Source of the DNA: Streptomyces eurythermus | GTDB taxonomy: Bacteria; Actinomycetota; Actinomycetes; Streptomycetales; Streptomycetaceae | DNA: 64,000 bases | NCBI RefSeq assembly: GCF_014649115.1 | Contig: NZ_BMSK01000004.1 | Location: 248,001 to 312,000 of the forward strand | Direction of reading: 5' to 3' | In this document: positions 1 to 9,951 of the stretch, piece by piece | How the letters are laid out: every line of letters begins with the position of its first letter | How positions within the stretch are numbered: position 1 is the first letter of the stretch | Notes under the pieces: generated by a model | The model's database searches: none | Told to the model about the DNA's origin: nothing | What the model saw: only the letters and a program-made list of their open reading frames with translations | Made by a program: the position numbers and the translations under genes

Positions 1-1825
1 GACCACACAGACCACCGCACCCGACACCCCCGGCGCCCGCAAGGCCGACGCCACCGGCGGCCTGCTGCCCCTGCCGGAGAAGGCCGCCCGCGCCCTCGCC
101 CTCGGCGGCAGCGTGCTCACGGCCCTGTCCACCTTCCTCGCCTGGACCTGGACCGCCGACTTCCCCGGCGACCTCACCGTCTACGGCTACCCCGGCGGCC
201 TCCAGGTCCTCGTCCTCGTCGGCGCGCTCCTCGCCACCCTCGTCGCCCTCGCCTCCTACGGCCTCAAGGGCCTGCGCTGGCTGGTGCCCGCCGGAGCGGA
301 CCCGGCCCTGCGGCTCGCCACCCTGGCCGTCTTCACCACCAGCTGGTACACCGTCCTCGCGATCAGCGCCGACCTCGGCGGGCTCGTCAACCTCGAACCC
401 GGCGGCTTCCTCGTCGCCCTGGCCAGCCTCGCCGCCCTCGCCGGCGCCCTGTCCCTGCCCTTCCGGCGGCCCGAGCCCGACCCCGCCGACCCCGACGACA
501 CCGGCTGGGCGAAGACCAGGCACGGCCTCGCGCACGCGTGGGCGACCACCAAGGCCGTCTTCGCCGCCGACTCCCCCCGGCCCGTGCGCGCGCTGCCCCC
601 GTACGCCGAGATCCTGATCATCGTCGGCGTCCTCGCGCTCGGCCTGACCGTCTTCACCTACGGCATCGGCACCGAGTACGACGAACAGTTCATCGGCTTC
701 CTGATCACCGCGGGCCTCGGCTTCGCCGCCCTCAACAAGGCCGGCCTGATCAGCCACGCCTCCCAGATCACCGCCCGGCACCAGAACATCACCACCTGCG
801 GCGCCTTCGTCGCGGCCGCGCTGTTCCCCTTCACCCAGACCGACGACCAGTACGCCACCCTCGGCGTCTACATCCTGATCTTCGCCACCGTCGCCCTCGG
901 CCTGAACATCGTCGTCGGCCTCGCCGGCCTCCTCGACCTCGGATACGTCGCCTTCCTCGGCGTCGGCGCCTACGCGGCCGCCCTGGTCTCCGGCTCCCCC
1001 AGCTCACCGTTCGACGTCCACTTCCCGTTCTGGGCCGCCGTGCTCGTCGGCGCCGCCGCCTCCCTCGTCTTCGGCGTGCTGATCGGCGCCCCGACCCTGC
1101 GACTGCGCGGCGACTACCTCGCCATCGTCACCCTCGGCTTCGGCGAGATCTTCCGCATCACCGCCAACAACCTCGACGGCACCTCCGGACCCGACATCAC
1201 CAACGGCTCCAACGGCGTCTCCTCCATCCCCAACCTCGACGTCCTCGGCTTCGACTTCGGCGCCCAGCACGACCTGGGCGGCTACACCATCGGCCGGTTC
1301 GCCAACTACTTCTTCCTGATGCTGGTCATCACCGCGGTCGTGGTGCTGGTCTTCCGCCGCAGCGGCAACTCCCGCATCGGACGCGCCTGGGTGGCCATCC
1401 GCGAGGACGAGACCGCCGCGCTCGCCATGGGCATCAACGGCTTCCGGGTCAAGCTCATCGCCTTCGCCGTCGGCGCCTGCCTCGCCGGACTCGCCGGCAC
1501 CGTCCAGGCCCACGTCACCTACACGGTCACCCCCGAGCAGTACCTCTTCGCCGGCCCCATCCCGCCCAACTCGGCCTTCCTGCTCGCCGCGGTCGTCCTC
1601 GGCGGCATGGGCACCATCAGCGGCCCGCTGATCGGCGCCGCCCTGCTCTTCCTCATCCCGAACAAACTCCAGTTCCTCGGCAACTACCAGCTCTTCGCCT
1701 TCGGCGTCGCGCTCATCCTGCTGATGCGGTTCCGCCCCGAGGGCCTCATCCCCAACCGGCGCCGCCAGCTCGAATTCCACGAGGACGCCGAAGCACCCAC
1801 CCTCCTGACGAAGGCGGGGGCCTGA
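1..1825 (+). CDS. livM: Branched-chain amino-acid ABC transporter permease LivM (start codon just outside window)
   Basis: This is the second permease of a HAAT-family branched-chain amino-acid importer. The frame is open from base 2 and reads TTQTTAPDTPG; base 1 is a G, so the start is almost certainly an NTG codon whose first two bases lie before the window. That gives about 608 residues, long for LivM because of an N-terminal extension with several hydrophobic segments before the conserved core. The core (about residues 260-590) has many membrane spans and the LivM-like stretch GYVAFLGVGAYAAAL. livG follows after 5 nt and livF overlaps livG, so the three are one operon. The partner permease LivH and the binding protein are expected upstream. 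An internal GTG at 113 is a weaker start because it would lose the first hydrophobic part. Confidence 0.93.
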   Translation, partial: TTQTTAPDTPGARKADATGGLLPLPEKAARALALGGSVLTALSTFLAWTWTADFPGDLTVYGYPGGLQVLVLVGALLATLVALASYGLKGLRWLVPAGADPALRLATLAVFTTSWYTVLAISADLGGLVNLEPGGFLVALASLAALAGALSLPFRRPEPDPADPDDTGWAKTRHGLAHAWATTKAVFAADSPRPVRALPPYAEILIIVGVLALGLTVFTYGIGTEYDEQFIGFLITAGLGFAALNKAGLISHASQITARHQNITTCGAFVAAALFPFTQTDDQYATLGVYILIFATVALGLNIVVGLAGLLDLGYVAFLGVGAYAAALVSGSPSSPFDVHFPFWAAVLVGAAASLVFGVLIGAPTLRLRGDYLAIVTLGFGEIFRITANNLDGTSGPDITNGSNGVSSIPNLDVLGFDFGAQHDLGGYTIGRFANYFFLMLVITAVVVLVFRRSGNSRIGRAWVAIREDETAALAMGINGFRVKLIAFAVGACLAGLAGTVQAHVTYTVTPEQYLFAGPIPPNSAFLLAAVVLGGMGTISGPLIGAALLFLIPNKLQFLGNYQLFAFGVALILLMRFRPEGLIPNRRRQLEFHEDAEAPTLLTKAGA

Positions 1826-1830
1826 CCACC

Positions 1831-2666
<836 letters not shown>

Positions 2667-2670
<4 letters not shown>

Positions 2671-3383
2671 CCGCACTGCTCGAGGTCGAGGACCTCCGCG
2701 TCGCCTACGGCAAGATCGAGGCCGTCAAGGGCATCTCCTTCACCGTCGAGGCCGGACAGGTGGTCACCCTCATCGGCACCAACGGCGCCGGCAAGACCAC
2801 CACCCTGCGCACCCTGTCCGGACTGCTCAGGCCGGCCGGCGGACAGATCCGGTTCAACGGCAGATCCCTGAAGAAGATCCCCGCCCACCAGATCGTCTCC
2901 CTCGGCCTCGCCCACTCCCCCGAGGGCCGGCACATCTTCCCGCGCATGACCATCGAGGACAATCTGCGCCTCGGCGCGTTCCTGCGGAGCGACAAGCCGG
3001 GCATCGAGCAGGACATCCGGCGCGCCTACGACCTCTTCCCCATCCTCGGGGAGCGCCGCAAACAGGCCGCCGGCACCCTCTCGGGCGGCGAGCAGCAGAT
3101 GCTCGCGATGGGCAGGGCGCTGATGTCCCGGCCGAAGCTGCTGATGCTGGACGAGCCGTCCATGGGCCTGTCGCCGATCATGATGCAGAAGATCATGGCG
3201 ACGATCGCCGAGCTGAAGGCGCAGGGCACCACGATCCTGCTGGTCGAGCAGAACGCCCAGGCGGCGCTCTCCCTCGCCGACCGGGGTCATGTCATGGAGA
3301 TCGGCACCATCGTGCTGTCCGGGACCGGCCCGGACCTGCTGCACGACGAGTCGGTACGGAAGGCGTACCTGGGCGAGGACTGA
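2667..3383 (+). CDS. livF: Branched-chain amino-acid ABC transporter ATPase LivF
   Basis: This is the second ATPase of the importer, 238 residues, the normal LivF length. Walker A is GTNGAGKT, the signature is LSGGEQQMLAMGRAL and Walker B is LLMLDEPSMG, followed by the LivF-type VEQNAQAAL switch region. It overlaps livG by 4 nt and is the last gene of the operon. A strong hairpin lies 19 nt after its stop. Confidence 0.96.
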
Positions 3384-3401
3384 CCACCACGGGTACGACG
3401 C

Positions 3402-3435
3402 GAGGCCCGCGCCCCTTCCCCGGGGCGCGGGCCTC
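3402..3435. terminator. Bidirectional terminator hairpin between livF and the response regulator
   Basis: A perfect 14-bp GC-rich stem (3402-3415 with 3422-3435) and a 6-nt loop lie in the 71-bp gap between two convergent genes. There is no long T tract, as is usual in Streptomyces. It can serve both strands. Confidence 0.8.
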
Positions 3436-3454
3436 GTCGCACACACGCCGGTGC

Positions 3455-4114
3455 TCAGCCCTTCTTGGCCGCCTTCTTCTCCTCGTTGTCCGCGATGACC
3501 GCCTCGGCGACCTGCTGCATCGACATGCGGCGGTCCATGGAGGTCTTCTGGATCCAGCGGAAGGCGGCGGGCTCGGTCAGCCCGTACTCGGTCTGCAGGA
3601 TGGACTTCGCCCGGTCGACCAGCTTGCGGGTCTCCAGCCGCTGGGTGAGGTCGGCGACCTCCTTCTCCAGCTGCCTCAGCTCGGCGAACCGGGAGACGGC
3701 CATCTCGATCGCCGGGACGACGTCGCTCTTGCTGAACGGCTTGACCAGGTAGGCCATGGCACCGGCGTCCCGGGCGCGCTCCACCAGGTCGCGCTGGGAG
3801 AAGGCGGTGAGCATCAGGACGGGCGCGATGGACTCCTCGGCGATCTTCTCGGCCGCGGAGATGCCGTCGAGCTTGGGCATCTTCACGTCCAGGATGACCA
3901 GGTCCGGCTTGTGCTCGCGGGCCAGCTCGACGGCCTGCTCACCGTCTCCGGCCTCGCCCACGACGGTGTACCCCTCCTCCTGGAGCATCTCCTTCAGGTC
4001 GAGCCGGATCAGGGCCTCGTCCTCGGCGATGACGACACGGGTCGTCAGCGGAGGCACGTGCGACTTGTCGTCGTCGGTCACGTCTACGGGCTGGGGCGAC
4101 TCGGGGGCGGTCAC
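3455..4114 (-). CDS. ANTAR-domain response regulator (PdtaR-like)
   Basis: A 219-residue two-component response regulator with an RNA-binding output domain. The receiver domain (about residues 26-140) shows the acidic cluster E31-D32-E33, phospho-acceptor D76 in LVILDVKMP, T103 and K125. A helical linker leads to an ANTAR domain (about 145-205, RLETRKLVDRAKSIL onwards). ANTAR proteins bind paired hairpins in nascent RNA and prevent termination; the best-studied actinobacterial relative is mycobacterial PdtaR. The start is GTG at 4114 with AAGGAG five bases upstream. It is transcribed away from the tRNA-Leu. The cognate kinase is not in the window, as is usual for orphan PdtaR genes. Confidence 0.92.
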   Translation of the reverse strand: MTAPESPQPVDVTDDDKSHVPPLTTRVVIAEDEALIRLDLKEMLQEEGYTVVGEAGDGEQAVELAREHKPDLVILDVKMPKLDGISAAEKIAEESIAPVLMLTAFSQRDLVERARDAGAMAYLVKPFSKSDVVPAIEMAVSRFAELRQLEKEVADLTQRLETRKLVDRAKSILQTEYGLTEPAAFRWIQKTSMDRRMSMQQVAEAVIADNEEKKAAKKG

Positions 4115-4210
4115 TGAGGCTCCTTGGTCCAGGGCAGGCTGGTACTGCTTCTCAAGAGCCTACCTAGCGGCGGCGGCGTACGATGACCCGGTACACTCTC
4201 CGCAGCGCCT

Positions 4211-4293
4211 GCCGGGTTGGTGGAACGGCATACACGGAGGTCTCAAACACCTCTGCCTGAAAGGGCTTGCGGGTTCGAATCCCGCACCCGGCA
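4211..4293 (+). tRNA. tRNA-Leu (anticodon CAA)
   Basis: The acceptor stem GCCGGGT pairs with ACCCGGC at 4286-4292, followed by discriminator A at 4293; CCA is not encoded. The anticodon stem GAGGT/ACCTC closes the loop CTCAAAC, giving anticodon CAA (reads UUG). A long variable arm makes it class II, as expected for Leu, and the T loop TTCGAAT is canonical. A strong terminator follows 8 nt downstream. Confidence 0.95.
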
Positions 4294-4300
4294 CTGCTCG

Positions 4301-4334
4301 AAGCGGAGTCTCACGTTCTCGTGAGACTCCGCTT
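4301..4334 (+). terminator. Terminator of tRNA-Leu
   Basis: A perfect 14-bp stem (4301-4314 with 4321-4334) with a 6-nt loop and a short T run next to it, 8 nt after the tRNA 3' end. Confidence 0.85.
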
Positions 4335-4375
4335 TTCGCCGTGTGCCGTCACGATCACTCACGCAGAGTGTCCGC

Positions 4376-5164
4376 ATGAACTTCCATGGCACTGACGTAC
4401 GACAGAAGGCTCTGACGCTCCTTCGAGGCGGCGCGAGGAACGCGGACGTGGCTCGGAAGCTGGGCGTGCCCCAGGGGACGATCAGCTACTGGAAGCATGT
4501 CGACCGGGCCCGGCGCGGGGAGTGCCCAGGACGACACGATCCGCCATGCCCGCGGTGCGACGGTCGCCCCCTCGACGGCGCGGCATACAGCTACCTCCTG
4601 GGGCTGTATCTCGGTGACGGCCACATCAGCCGTTACTCAGGGCATCGGACACCCAACCTCATGATCACCTGCTCGGACACCTGGACCGGCCTCATGGACG
4701 CGTGTGAGCGGGCCATACGGGCCGTGTTCCCCGGAAACTCGGTCTGCCGCGTCCGGAAGAAGGGCAGCCACAACGTGAAGGTCTACTCGATGCACCTGCC
4801 CTGTGTTTTCCCCCAGCACGGCCCGGGCAAGAAGCACGAGCGCCCGATCGTCCTCGAACCCTGGCAGCGGACCGTCGTCGACGCCCACCCCTGGGACTTC
4901 GTCCGGGGCCCCATCCACTCCGACGGATGCCGTATCACCAACTGGACGACCCGTGTGGTCGCCGGTGAGCGCAAGCGGTACGAGTATCCCCGCTACTTCT
5001 TCGCCAACAAGTCGGACGACATCCGGAGGCTCTTCACGGACACGCTCGACCTGGTCGGCGTCGAATGGACCACCCTGGCCCGCGGCGGCGACCCGTTCAG
5101 CGTCTCCGTCGCCCGCAAAGCCTCCGTAGCCCTCATGGACACCCACGTAGGCCCCAAGTACTGA
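4376..5164 (+). CDS. Free-standing HTH plus LAGLIDADG-like protein (possible homing endonuclease)
   Basis: The product has 262 residues from ATG 4376. The N-terminus holds a helix-turn-helix (about residues 10-40, DVARKLGVPQGTISYWKH). It is followed by CPRC and then YLLGLYLGDG (about 72-81) and a second, degenerate copy FVRGPIHSDG about 95 residues later. The spacing and sequence of the two copies fit the paired P1/P2 helices of a monomeric LAGLIDADG nuclease fold, and each keeps an acidic residue near its end. Function as a nuclease is inferred only; it could also be a repurposed regulator, as in WhiA. It stands alone 83 nt after the tRNA-Leu, with no intein or intron host around it. An earlier in-frame start at 4343 would run into the tRNA terminator region and is less likely. 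Confidence 0.72.
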   Translation: MNFHGTDVRQKALTLLRGGARNADVARKLGVPQGTISYWKHVDRARRGECPGRHDPPCPRCDGRPLDGAAYSYLLGLYLGDGHISRYSGHRTPNLMITCSDTWTGLMDACERAIRAVFPGNSVCRVRKKGSHNVKVYSMHLPCVFPQHGPGKKHERPIVLEPWQRTVVDAHPWDFVRGPIHSDGCRITNWTTRVVAGERKRYEYPRYFFANKSDDIRRLFTDTLDLVGVEWTTLARGGDPFSVSVARKASVALMDTHVGPKY

Positions 5165-5178
5165 CAGGCCCCCGCCCG

Positions 5179-6615
5179 TCACCTCGGGCTGTCGTCCTCG
5201 CCGATGTGGTGGACCCGGACCATGTTGGTGGAGCCGGAGACGCCGGGCGGGGAGCCTGCCGTGATCACGACCATGTCGCCCTTCTGGCAGCGGCCGTACT
5301 TCAGGAGCAGTTCGTCGACCTGGTCGACCATGGCGTCCGTGGAGTCCACGTGCGGGCCGAGGTACGTCTCGGTGCCCCAGGTGAGGCTGAGCTGGGAGCG
5401 GGTGGCCGGCTCGGGCGTGAAGGCGAGCAGCGGGATCGGGGAGCGGTAGCGGGAGAGCCGGCGGGCGGTGTCCCCGGACTGGGTGAACGCGACCAGGAAC
5501 TTCGCGCCGAGGAAGTCGCCCATGTCGGCGGCGGCCCGGGCGACCGCGCCGCCCTGGGTGCGCGGCTTGTTCCGCTCGGTCAGCGGCGGCAGCCCCTTGG
5601 CCAGCATGTCCTCCTCGGCCGCCGCGACGATCTTCGCCATGGTGCGTACGGTCTCGACCGGATACTTGCCGACGCTGGTCTCGCCGGAGAGCATCACCGC
5701 GTCCGTGCCGTCCAGGACCGCGTTGGCGACGTCGGATGCCTCGGCGCGGGTGGGCCGGGAGTTCTCGATCATGGAGTCCAGCATCTGGGTGGCGACGATC
5801 ACCGGCTTGGCGTTGCGCCGGGCGAGCGCGATGGCGCGCTTCTGGACGATCGGCACCTGCTCCAGCGGCATCTCCACGCCGAGGTCGCCGCGCGCGACCA
5901 TGAGCCCGTCGAAGGCGGCCACGATGCCGTCGAGGTTCCGTACCGCCTGCGGCTTCTCGATCTTGGCGATGACCGGGAGGCGGCGGCCTTCCGCGGCCAT
6001 GATCCGGTGCACGTCCACGGCGTCGTCGCCGCTGCGGACGAAGGAGAGGGCGACCAGGTCGAAGCCGGTGCGCAGCGCCCAGCGCAGATCGTCCTCGTCC
6101 TTCTTGGACAGGGCGGGGACGGAGACGGCCACGCCGGGGAGGTTCAGTCCCTTGTGGTCGGAGACGACACCGCCTTCGATCACCCGGGTGTGCACGCGGG
6201 GGCCGTCGACCTCGGTGACCTCCAGGCAGACCTTGCCGTCGTCCACGAGGACGCGTTCGCCGGGGGTGACGTCGGCGGCGAGGCCGGCGTAGGTGGTGCC
6301 GCACCGGTGGCGGTCGCCCTCGACGCCGTCCTCGACGGTGATGGTGAAGGTGTCGCCGCGTTCAAGGAGTACCGGTCCTTCGGCGAAGCGGCCGAGCCGG
6401 ATCTTCGGGCCTTGAAGGTCGGCGAGGATCCCGACGCTGCGGCCGGTCTCGTCGGCCGCCTTGCGAACCCGCCGGTAGCGCTCCTCATGCTCGGCGTGCG
6501 TGCCGTGGCTGAGGTTGAACCGGGCGATGTCCATTCCGGCCTCGACCAGTGCCTTGATCCGGTCGTACGAGTCGGTGGCGGGTCCCAGTGTGCAGACGAT
6601 TTTTGCTCGGCGCAT
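5179..6615 (-). CDS. pyk: Pyruvate kinase
   Basis: Converts phosphoenolpyruvate and ADP to pyruvate and ATP in glycolysis. The 478-residue length is normal for bacterial Pyk. Visible family motifs include CTLGPATDSYDRI at the N-terminus, ARFNLSHG, ADLQGPKIRLG, the active-site lysine stretch VIAKIEKPQAV, MVARGDLGVEMP and the signature ATQMLDSMIENSRPTRAEASDVANA. It starts at ATG 6615 and is divergent from the nucleotidase gene. Streptomyces usually carry two pyk genes; the neighbourhood matches the copy near the trp locus. Confidence 0.97.
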   Translation of the reverse strand: MRRAKIVCTLGPATDSYDRIKALVEAGMDIARFNLSHGTHAEHEERYRRVRKAADETGRSVGILADLQGPKIRLGRFAEGPVLLERGDTFTITVEDGVEGDRHRCGTTYAGLAADVTPGERVLVDDGKVCLEVTEVDGPRVHTRVIEGGVVSDHKGLNLPGVAVSVPALSKKDEDDLRWALRTGFDLVALSFVRSGDDAVDVHRIMAAEGRRLPVIAKIEKPQAVRNLDGIVAAFDGLMVARGDLGVEMPLEQVPIVQKRAIALARRNAKPVIVATQMLDSMIENSRPTRAEASDVANAVLDGTDAVMLSGETSVGKYPVETVRTMAKIVAAAEEDMLAKGLPPLTERNKPRTQGGAVARAAADMGDFLGAKFLVAFTQSGDTARRLSRYRSPIPLLAFTPEPATRSQLSLTWGTETYLGPHVDSTDAMVDQVDELLLKYGRCQKGDMVVITAGSPPGVSGSTNMVRVHHIGEDDSPR

Positions 6616-6847
6616 GGGTCGAGCCTATGGCTTACCGGCGGGTAGAGAATTGGCGCCGCATGACTACTCAACGGCCTTTTGGCGAAGGGTTTTTGACAAG
6701 TGTTGAAGTGTGCGGACGGTTGCTCCGATGAGCGGACGCGGTGCGGCCCGGGAGGGTGGTGAGCGGGGCCCGCGGGGAACGGGTCACCAGATCGCAACCT
6801 TGCGGACCTGTTGCCGTAGGTCATGCCCAGGTCAGAATCTACGCGCG

Positions 6848-6856
6848 TTGTCCACA
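6848..6856 (+). other. Perfect Streptomyces-type DnaA box
   Basis: TTGTCCACA is identical to the Streptomyces DnaA-box consensus. It lies 20 nt before the nucleotidase start codon, in its leader or promoter. A single 9-mer can occur by chance; no binding is claimed. Confidence 0.35.
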
Positions 6857-6875
6857 TCGTCGAGGAGACCGAGAG

Positions 6876-8690
6876 ATGCCGTTGAACCGCCGGAAGTTCC
6901 TGAAGAAGTCCGCCGTCACAGGAGCGGGTGTGGCGATCGCCGGCGCGGCGGCGGCCCCGGCGGCCGAGGCGGCGCAGGACCACCGGCCCGGGAAGCCCGG
7001 GCACCCCGTGAAGCGGTACTCGCTGACCGTCATGGGCACCACCGACCTGCACGGTCACGTCTTCAACTGGGACTACTTCAAGGACGCGGAGTACTCCGAC
7101 AAGGCGGGCAACGCGATGGGGCTCGCCCGGATCGCCACCCTGGTGAACCAGGTGCGTCAGGAGAAGGGCCGGCGCAACACCCTGCTGCTGGACGCCGGTG
7201 ACACCATCCAGGGCACCCCGCTGACCTACTACTACGCCAAGGTCGACCCGATCACCGCCAAGGGCGGGCCGGTCCATCCGATGGCGCGGGCGATGAACGC
7301 GATCGGGTACGACGCCGCGGCCCTCGGCAACCACGAGTTCAACTACGGCATCGAGACGCTGCGGAAGTTCGAGGACCAGCTGGACTTCCCGCTGCTCGGC
7401 GCCAACGCGGTGGACGCCAAGTCGCTGCGGCCGGCCTTCCCGCCGTACTTCATGAAGACCTTCCACGTGCCCGGTGCCAAGCCGGTCAAGGTCGCCGTCC
7501 TGGGTCTGACCAACCCGGGCATCGCGATCTGGGACAAGGCCTACGTCCAGGGGAAGCTGGCGTTCCCGGGGCTGGAGGAGCAGGCCGCGAAGTGGGTGCC
7601 GAAGCTGAGGTCGATGGGCGCGGACGTGGTCGTGGTGTCGGCCCACTCGGGCACCTCGGGCACCTCGTCCTACGGCGACCAGGTGCCGTACGTGGAGAAC
7701 GCGGCGGCCGAGGTGGCCCGGAAGGTGCCGGGTATCGACGCGATCCTGGTCGGTCACGCGCACGTGGAGATCCCGGAGCTGAAGGTCGTCAACGAGGAGA
7801 CCGGCAAGACCGTCGTGCTCTCGGAGCCGCTGTGCTACGCCGAGCGGCTCACCCTCTTCGACATCGAGCTGGAGTTCCGCAAGGGGTGCTGGGAGGTCGA
7901 GTCGGTCTCCGCGTCCCTGCGCGACTCCAGGACCGTCGCCGACGACCCGGAGATCACCAGGCTGCTCGCCGACCAGCACAAGAAGGTCGTCGCGTACGTC
8001 AACCAGGTCGTCGGCCGCGCGACCGAGACCCTGACCACGGTCGAGGCCCGCTACAAGGACGCCCCGATCATCGACCTGATCACCAAGGTCCAGGAGGACG
8101 TGGTGAAGGCGGCGCTCGCGGGCACCGAGTACGCCTCGCTGCCGGTGCTCGCCCAGGCCTCGCCGTTCTCCCGGACGTCTCAGATCCCGGCCGGCGATGT
8201 GACGATCCGGGACCTGTCGAGCCTGTACGTCTACGACAACACGCTGGTCGCCAAGCTGCTGACGGGTGCCCAGCTGCGCGCCTACCTGGAGTACTCGGCG
8301 GAGTACTACGTCCAGACGGCCCCCGGCGCCGTGGTCGACGTGGAGAAGCTGACCAACGCCGGCGGGCGTCCGGACTACAACTACGACTATGTGTCGGGTC
8401 TGTCGTACGACATCGACATCGCCCAGCCGGCCGGGTCGCGGATCAGGAACCTGACCTTCGGCGGGGCCCCGCTGGACGACGCCCAGCGGTTCGTGCTCGC
8501 GGTGAACAACTACCGTGCCAACGGCGGCGGTGCCTTCCCGCACGTCGCCTCCGCCAAGGAGCTGTGGTCGGAGTCGACGGAGATCCGCACCCGGATCGCG
8601 GAGTGGGTGACCGCGAAGGGGGTGCTGGACCCGCAGGACTTCGCGTCGGCGGACTGGAAGCTGGTGCGGGGCGGCACGCCGGTGTTCTAG
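6876..8690 (+). CDS. Tat-exported bifunctional metallophosphatase/5'-nucleotidase
   Basis: A UshA/CpdB-type nucleotidase that hydrolyses nucleotides or 2',3'-cyclic nucleotides outside the membrane, 604 residues. The N-terminus carries a twin-arginine signal (RRKFLKKS at residues 5-12, then an alanine-rich hydrophobic stretch). The metallophosphatase domain shows TTDLHGHVF, LLDAGDTIQGTP, LGNHEFNYG, VVSAHSG and LVGHAHVEI, which together supply the two-metal site. The C-terminal 5'-nucleotidase domain ends with NNYRANGGGAFP, the usual substrate loop. The start ATG 6876 is preceded by GAGGAG and places the RR motif at the N-terminus; a longer frame reaches back to 6741 but lacks a signal peptide at its front. 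Confidence 0.93.
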   Translation: MPLNRRKFLKKSAVTGAGVAIAGAAAAPAAEAAQDHRPGKPGHPVKRYSLTVMGTTDLHGHVFNWDYFKDAEYSDKAGNAMGLARIATLVNQVRQEKGRRNTLLLDAGDTIQGTPLTYYYAKVDPITAKGGPVHPMARAMNAIGYDAAALGNHEFNYGIETLRKFEDQLDFPLLGANAVDAKSLRPAFPPYFMKTFHVPGAKPVKVAVLGLTNPGIAIWDKAYVQGKLAFPGLEEQAAKWVPKLRSMGADVVVVSAHSGTSGTSSYGDQVPYVENAAAEVARKVPGIDAILVGHAHVEIPELKVVNEETGKTVVLSEPLCYAERLTLFDIELEFRKGCWEVESVSASLRDSRTVADDPEITRLLADQHKKVVAYVNQVVGRATETLTTVEARYKDAPIIDLITKVQEDVVKAALAGTEYASLPVLAQASPFSRTSQIPAGDVTIRDLSSLYVYDNTLVAKLLTGAQLRAYLEYSAEYYVQTAPGAVVDVEKLTNAGGRPDYNYDYVSGLSYDIDIAQPAGSRIRNLTFGGAPLDDAQRFVLAVNNYRANGGGAFPHVASAKELWSESTEIRTRIAEWVTAKGVLDPQDFASADWKLVRGGTPVF

Positions 8691-8714
8691 GACTCCTGCG
8701 TTCTTCTGGAGTCC
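8690..8714 (+). terminator. Probable terminator after the nucleotidase gene
   Basis: The inverted repeat GGACTCC (8690-8696) and GGAGTCC (8708-8714) with an 11-nt loop lies directly at the stop codon, between two convergent genes. The stem is short. Confidence 0.4.
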
Positions 8715-8720
8715 CGCGTT

Positions 8721-9869
8721 CTACAGGTCCAGCAGGGACAGGTCGACGGCGTCGGCGATCGCCTTGGCGCCGGCGTCGCCCACGTGCAGGCCGTCGCCGC
8801 TGTCGAACTCGGTGCGGATCCGCTCGGGTTCGGCCGGGTCGGCGACGGCGGCGGCGACGTCCACCACCGCGTCGAAGGGGTGGGTGTCGCCGCGCAGCCA
8901 GGCGTTGACCTCGCGCCGTACGGCCTGGCCGGCTTCGGTGTCGTAGCCCTCGTAGACCGTGCCCCGGTACGGGCCGATGGTGGAGGCGAGGGCGGTGAGG
9001 CCGGCGGCGCGCAGGCGTTCGGCGAGCGCGGTGAGCCCGGCGATGAGGTCGGCGGCGGTGGGGATGGCGGCCGGTTCGGGGTAGGCGAGCTGGCCGGGGG
9101 CGCCGATGTCGTTGAGGCCGATGTGGATCAGGACGTGGCTGACGCCGGGCACGGCGAGGACGTCGCGGTCGACGCGGGCAAGCAGGTGTTCGCCGACCTC
9201 GTCGGTGAGCAGCCGGTTGCCGGAGATGCCCTGGCGGACGATCCAGCCCCGGGTGAGGCGGCGGCTGAGCTGGGCCGGGAAGCTGTTGTCGAGGCCGGGT
9301 GTGGTGGCCGCGCCCTCGATCCAGGAGTCACCGAAGGCGACGGCGATCCGGGTGCCCTCGGGGGCGCGGACGTCGGCGCCGATGCCGAAGTGGCCGGTGG
9401 GCACCTCCTCGGCGTCCCGCAGGCGTTCGGCGGTGAGCTGGTCGCCGGGGGCGGCGTGGCCGATGTCGTAGGGCATCAGCGAGTAGGAGGTCAGGCCGGT
9501 GTCACCGGGCAGGTAGAGGGTGACGGTGAGTTCCTGCCCGGCGGTGACGGGCCGTTCGACGGGGTCGCTGACGAGTTCCCCGCCGGCCGGGATCTTGACG
9601 GTCGGGGCGCCGTCGAAGGTGAGGGCGGTGCCGGTGGCGGGGGCGATGCCGTGGCCGGTAGTGCGGGTGGCGAGGTGGGCTCCGCCGATCTCGACGGGCT
9701 CCTTGCCGTAGCGGTTGCTGACGGTGATCCGTACCGCCTCGCCGCCGCCGGCCAGGCGCAGGGACTGTCTGAGGGTCTGGTCGGCGAAGCCGCGTGGTTC
9801 GAGGATGTGGAAGGACTCGTCGGGGCGGATGACGGGGCTGCGGTGGGCGGCGATCCAGGTCGTGGTCAT
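8721..9869 (-). CDS. SGNH/GDSL-family hydrolase
   Basis: A 382-residue esterase or lipase-like enzyme. The C-terminal half is the SGNH domain: block I FGDSW (S182), block II ISGNR (G217), block III GLND (N253) and block V DGLHVGDAG, which supplies the Asp-His pair. The N-terminal 170 residues look like an all-beta domain with no catalytic motif. There is no signal peptide. The start ATG 9869 (MTTTWIAAHR) is preferred over an ATG four codons upstream. The gene is third in line behind the decarboxylase and N-hydroxylase pair with an 82-nt gap, so cotranscription is possible but not shown. Substrate unknown. Confidence 0.88.
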   Translation of the reverse strand: MTTTWIAAHRSPVIRPDESFHILEPRGFADQTLRQSLRLAGGGEAVRITVSNRYGKEPVEIGGAHLATRTTGHGIAPATGTALTFDGAPTVKIPAGGELVSDPVERPVTAGQELTVTLYLPGDTGLTSYSLMPYDIGHAAPGDQLTAERLRDAEEVPTGHFGIGADVRAPEGTRIAVAFGDSWIEGAATTPGLDNSFPAQLSRRLTRGWIVRQGISGNRLLTDEVGEHLLARVDRDVLAVPGVSHVLIHIGLNDIGAPGQLAYPEPAAIPTAADLIAGLTALAERLRAAGLTALASTIGPYRGTVYEGYDTEAGQAVRREVNAWLRGDTHPFDAVVDVAAAVADPAEPERIRTEFDSGDGLHVGDAGAKAIADAVDLSLLDL

Positions 9870-9951
9870 ACACGGCACCAACGCCGGGCCCCTGGGGGCT
9901 TGTTCCGGTCCGCCGGTCCCGGTGCGGCGGGTCTTTTCGGGTGCCGGCCGG

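Noticed and set aside
4211..5164. Genomic island integrated at tRNA-Leu
   Set aside because: No integrase and no repeated copy of the tRNA 3' end were noticed; only the LAGLIDADG-like gene is unusual there.
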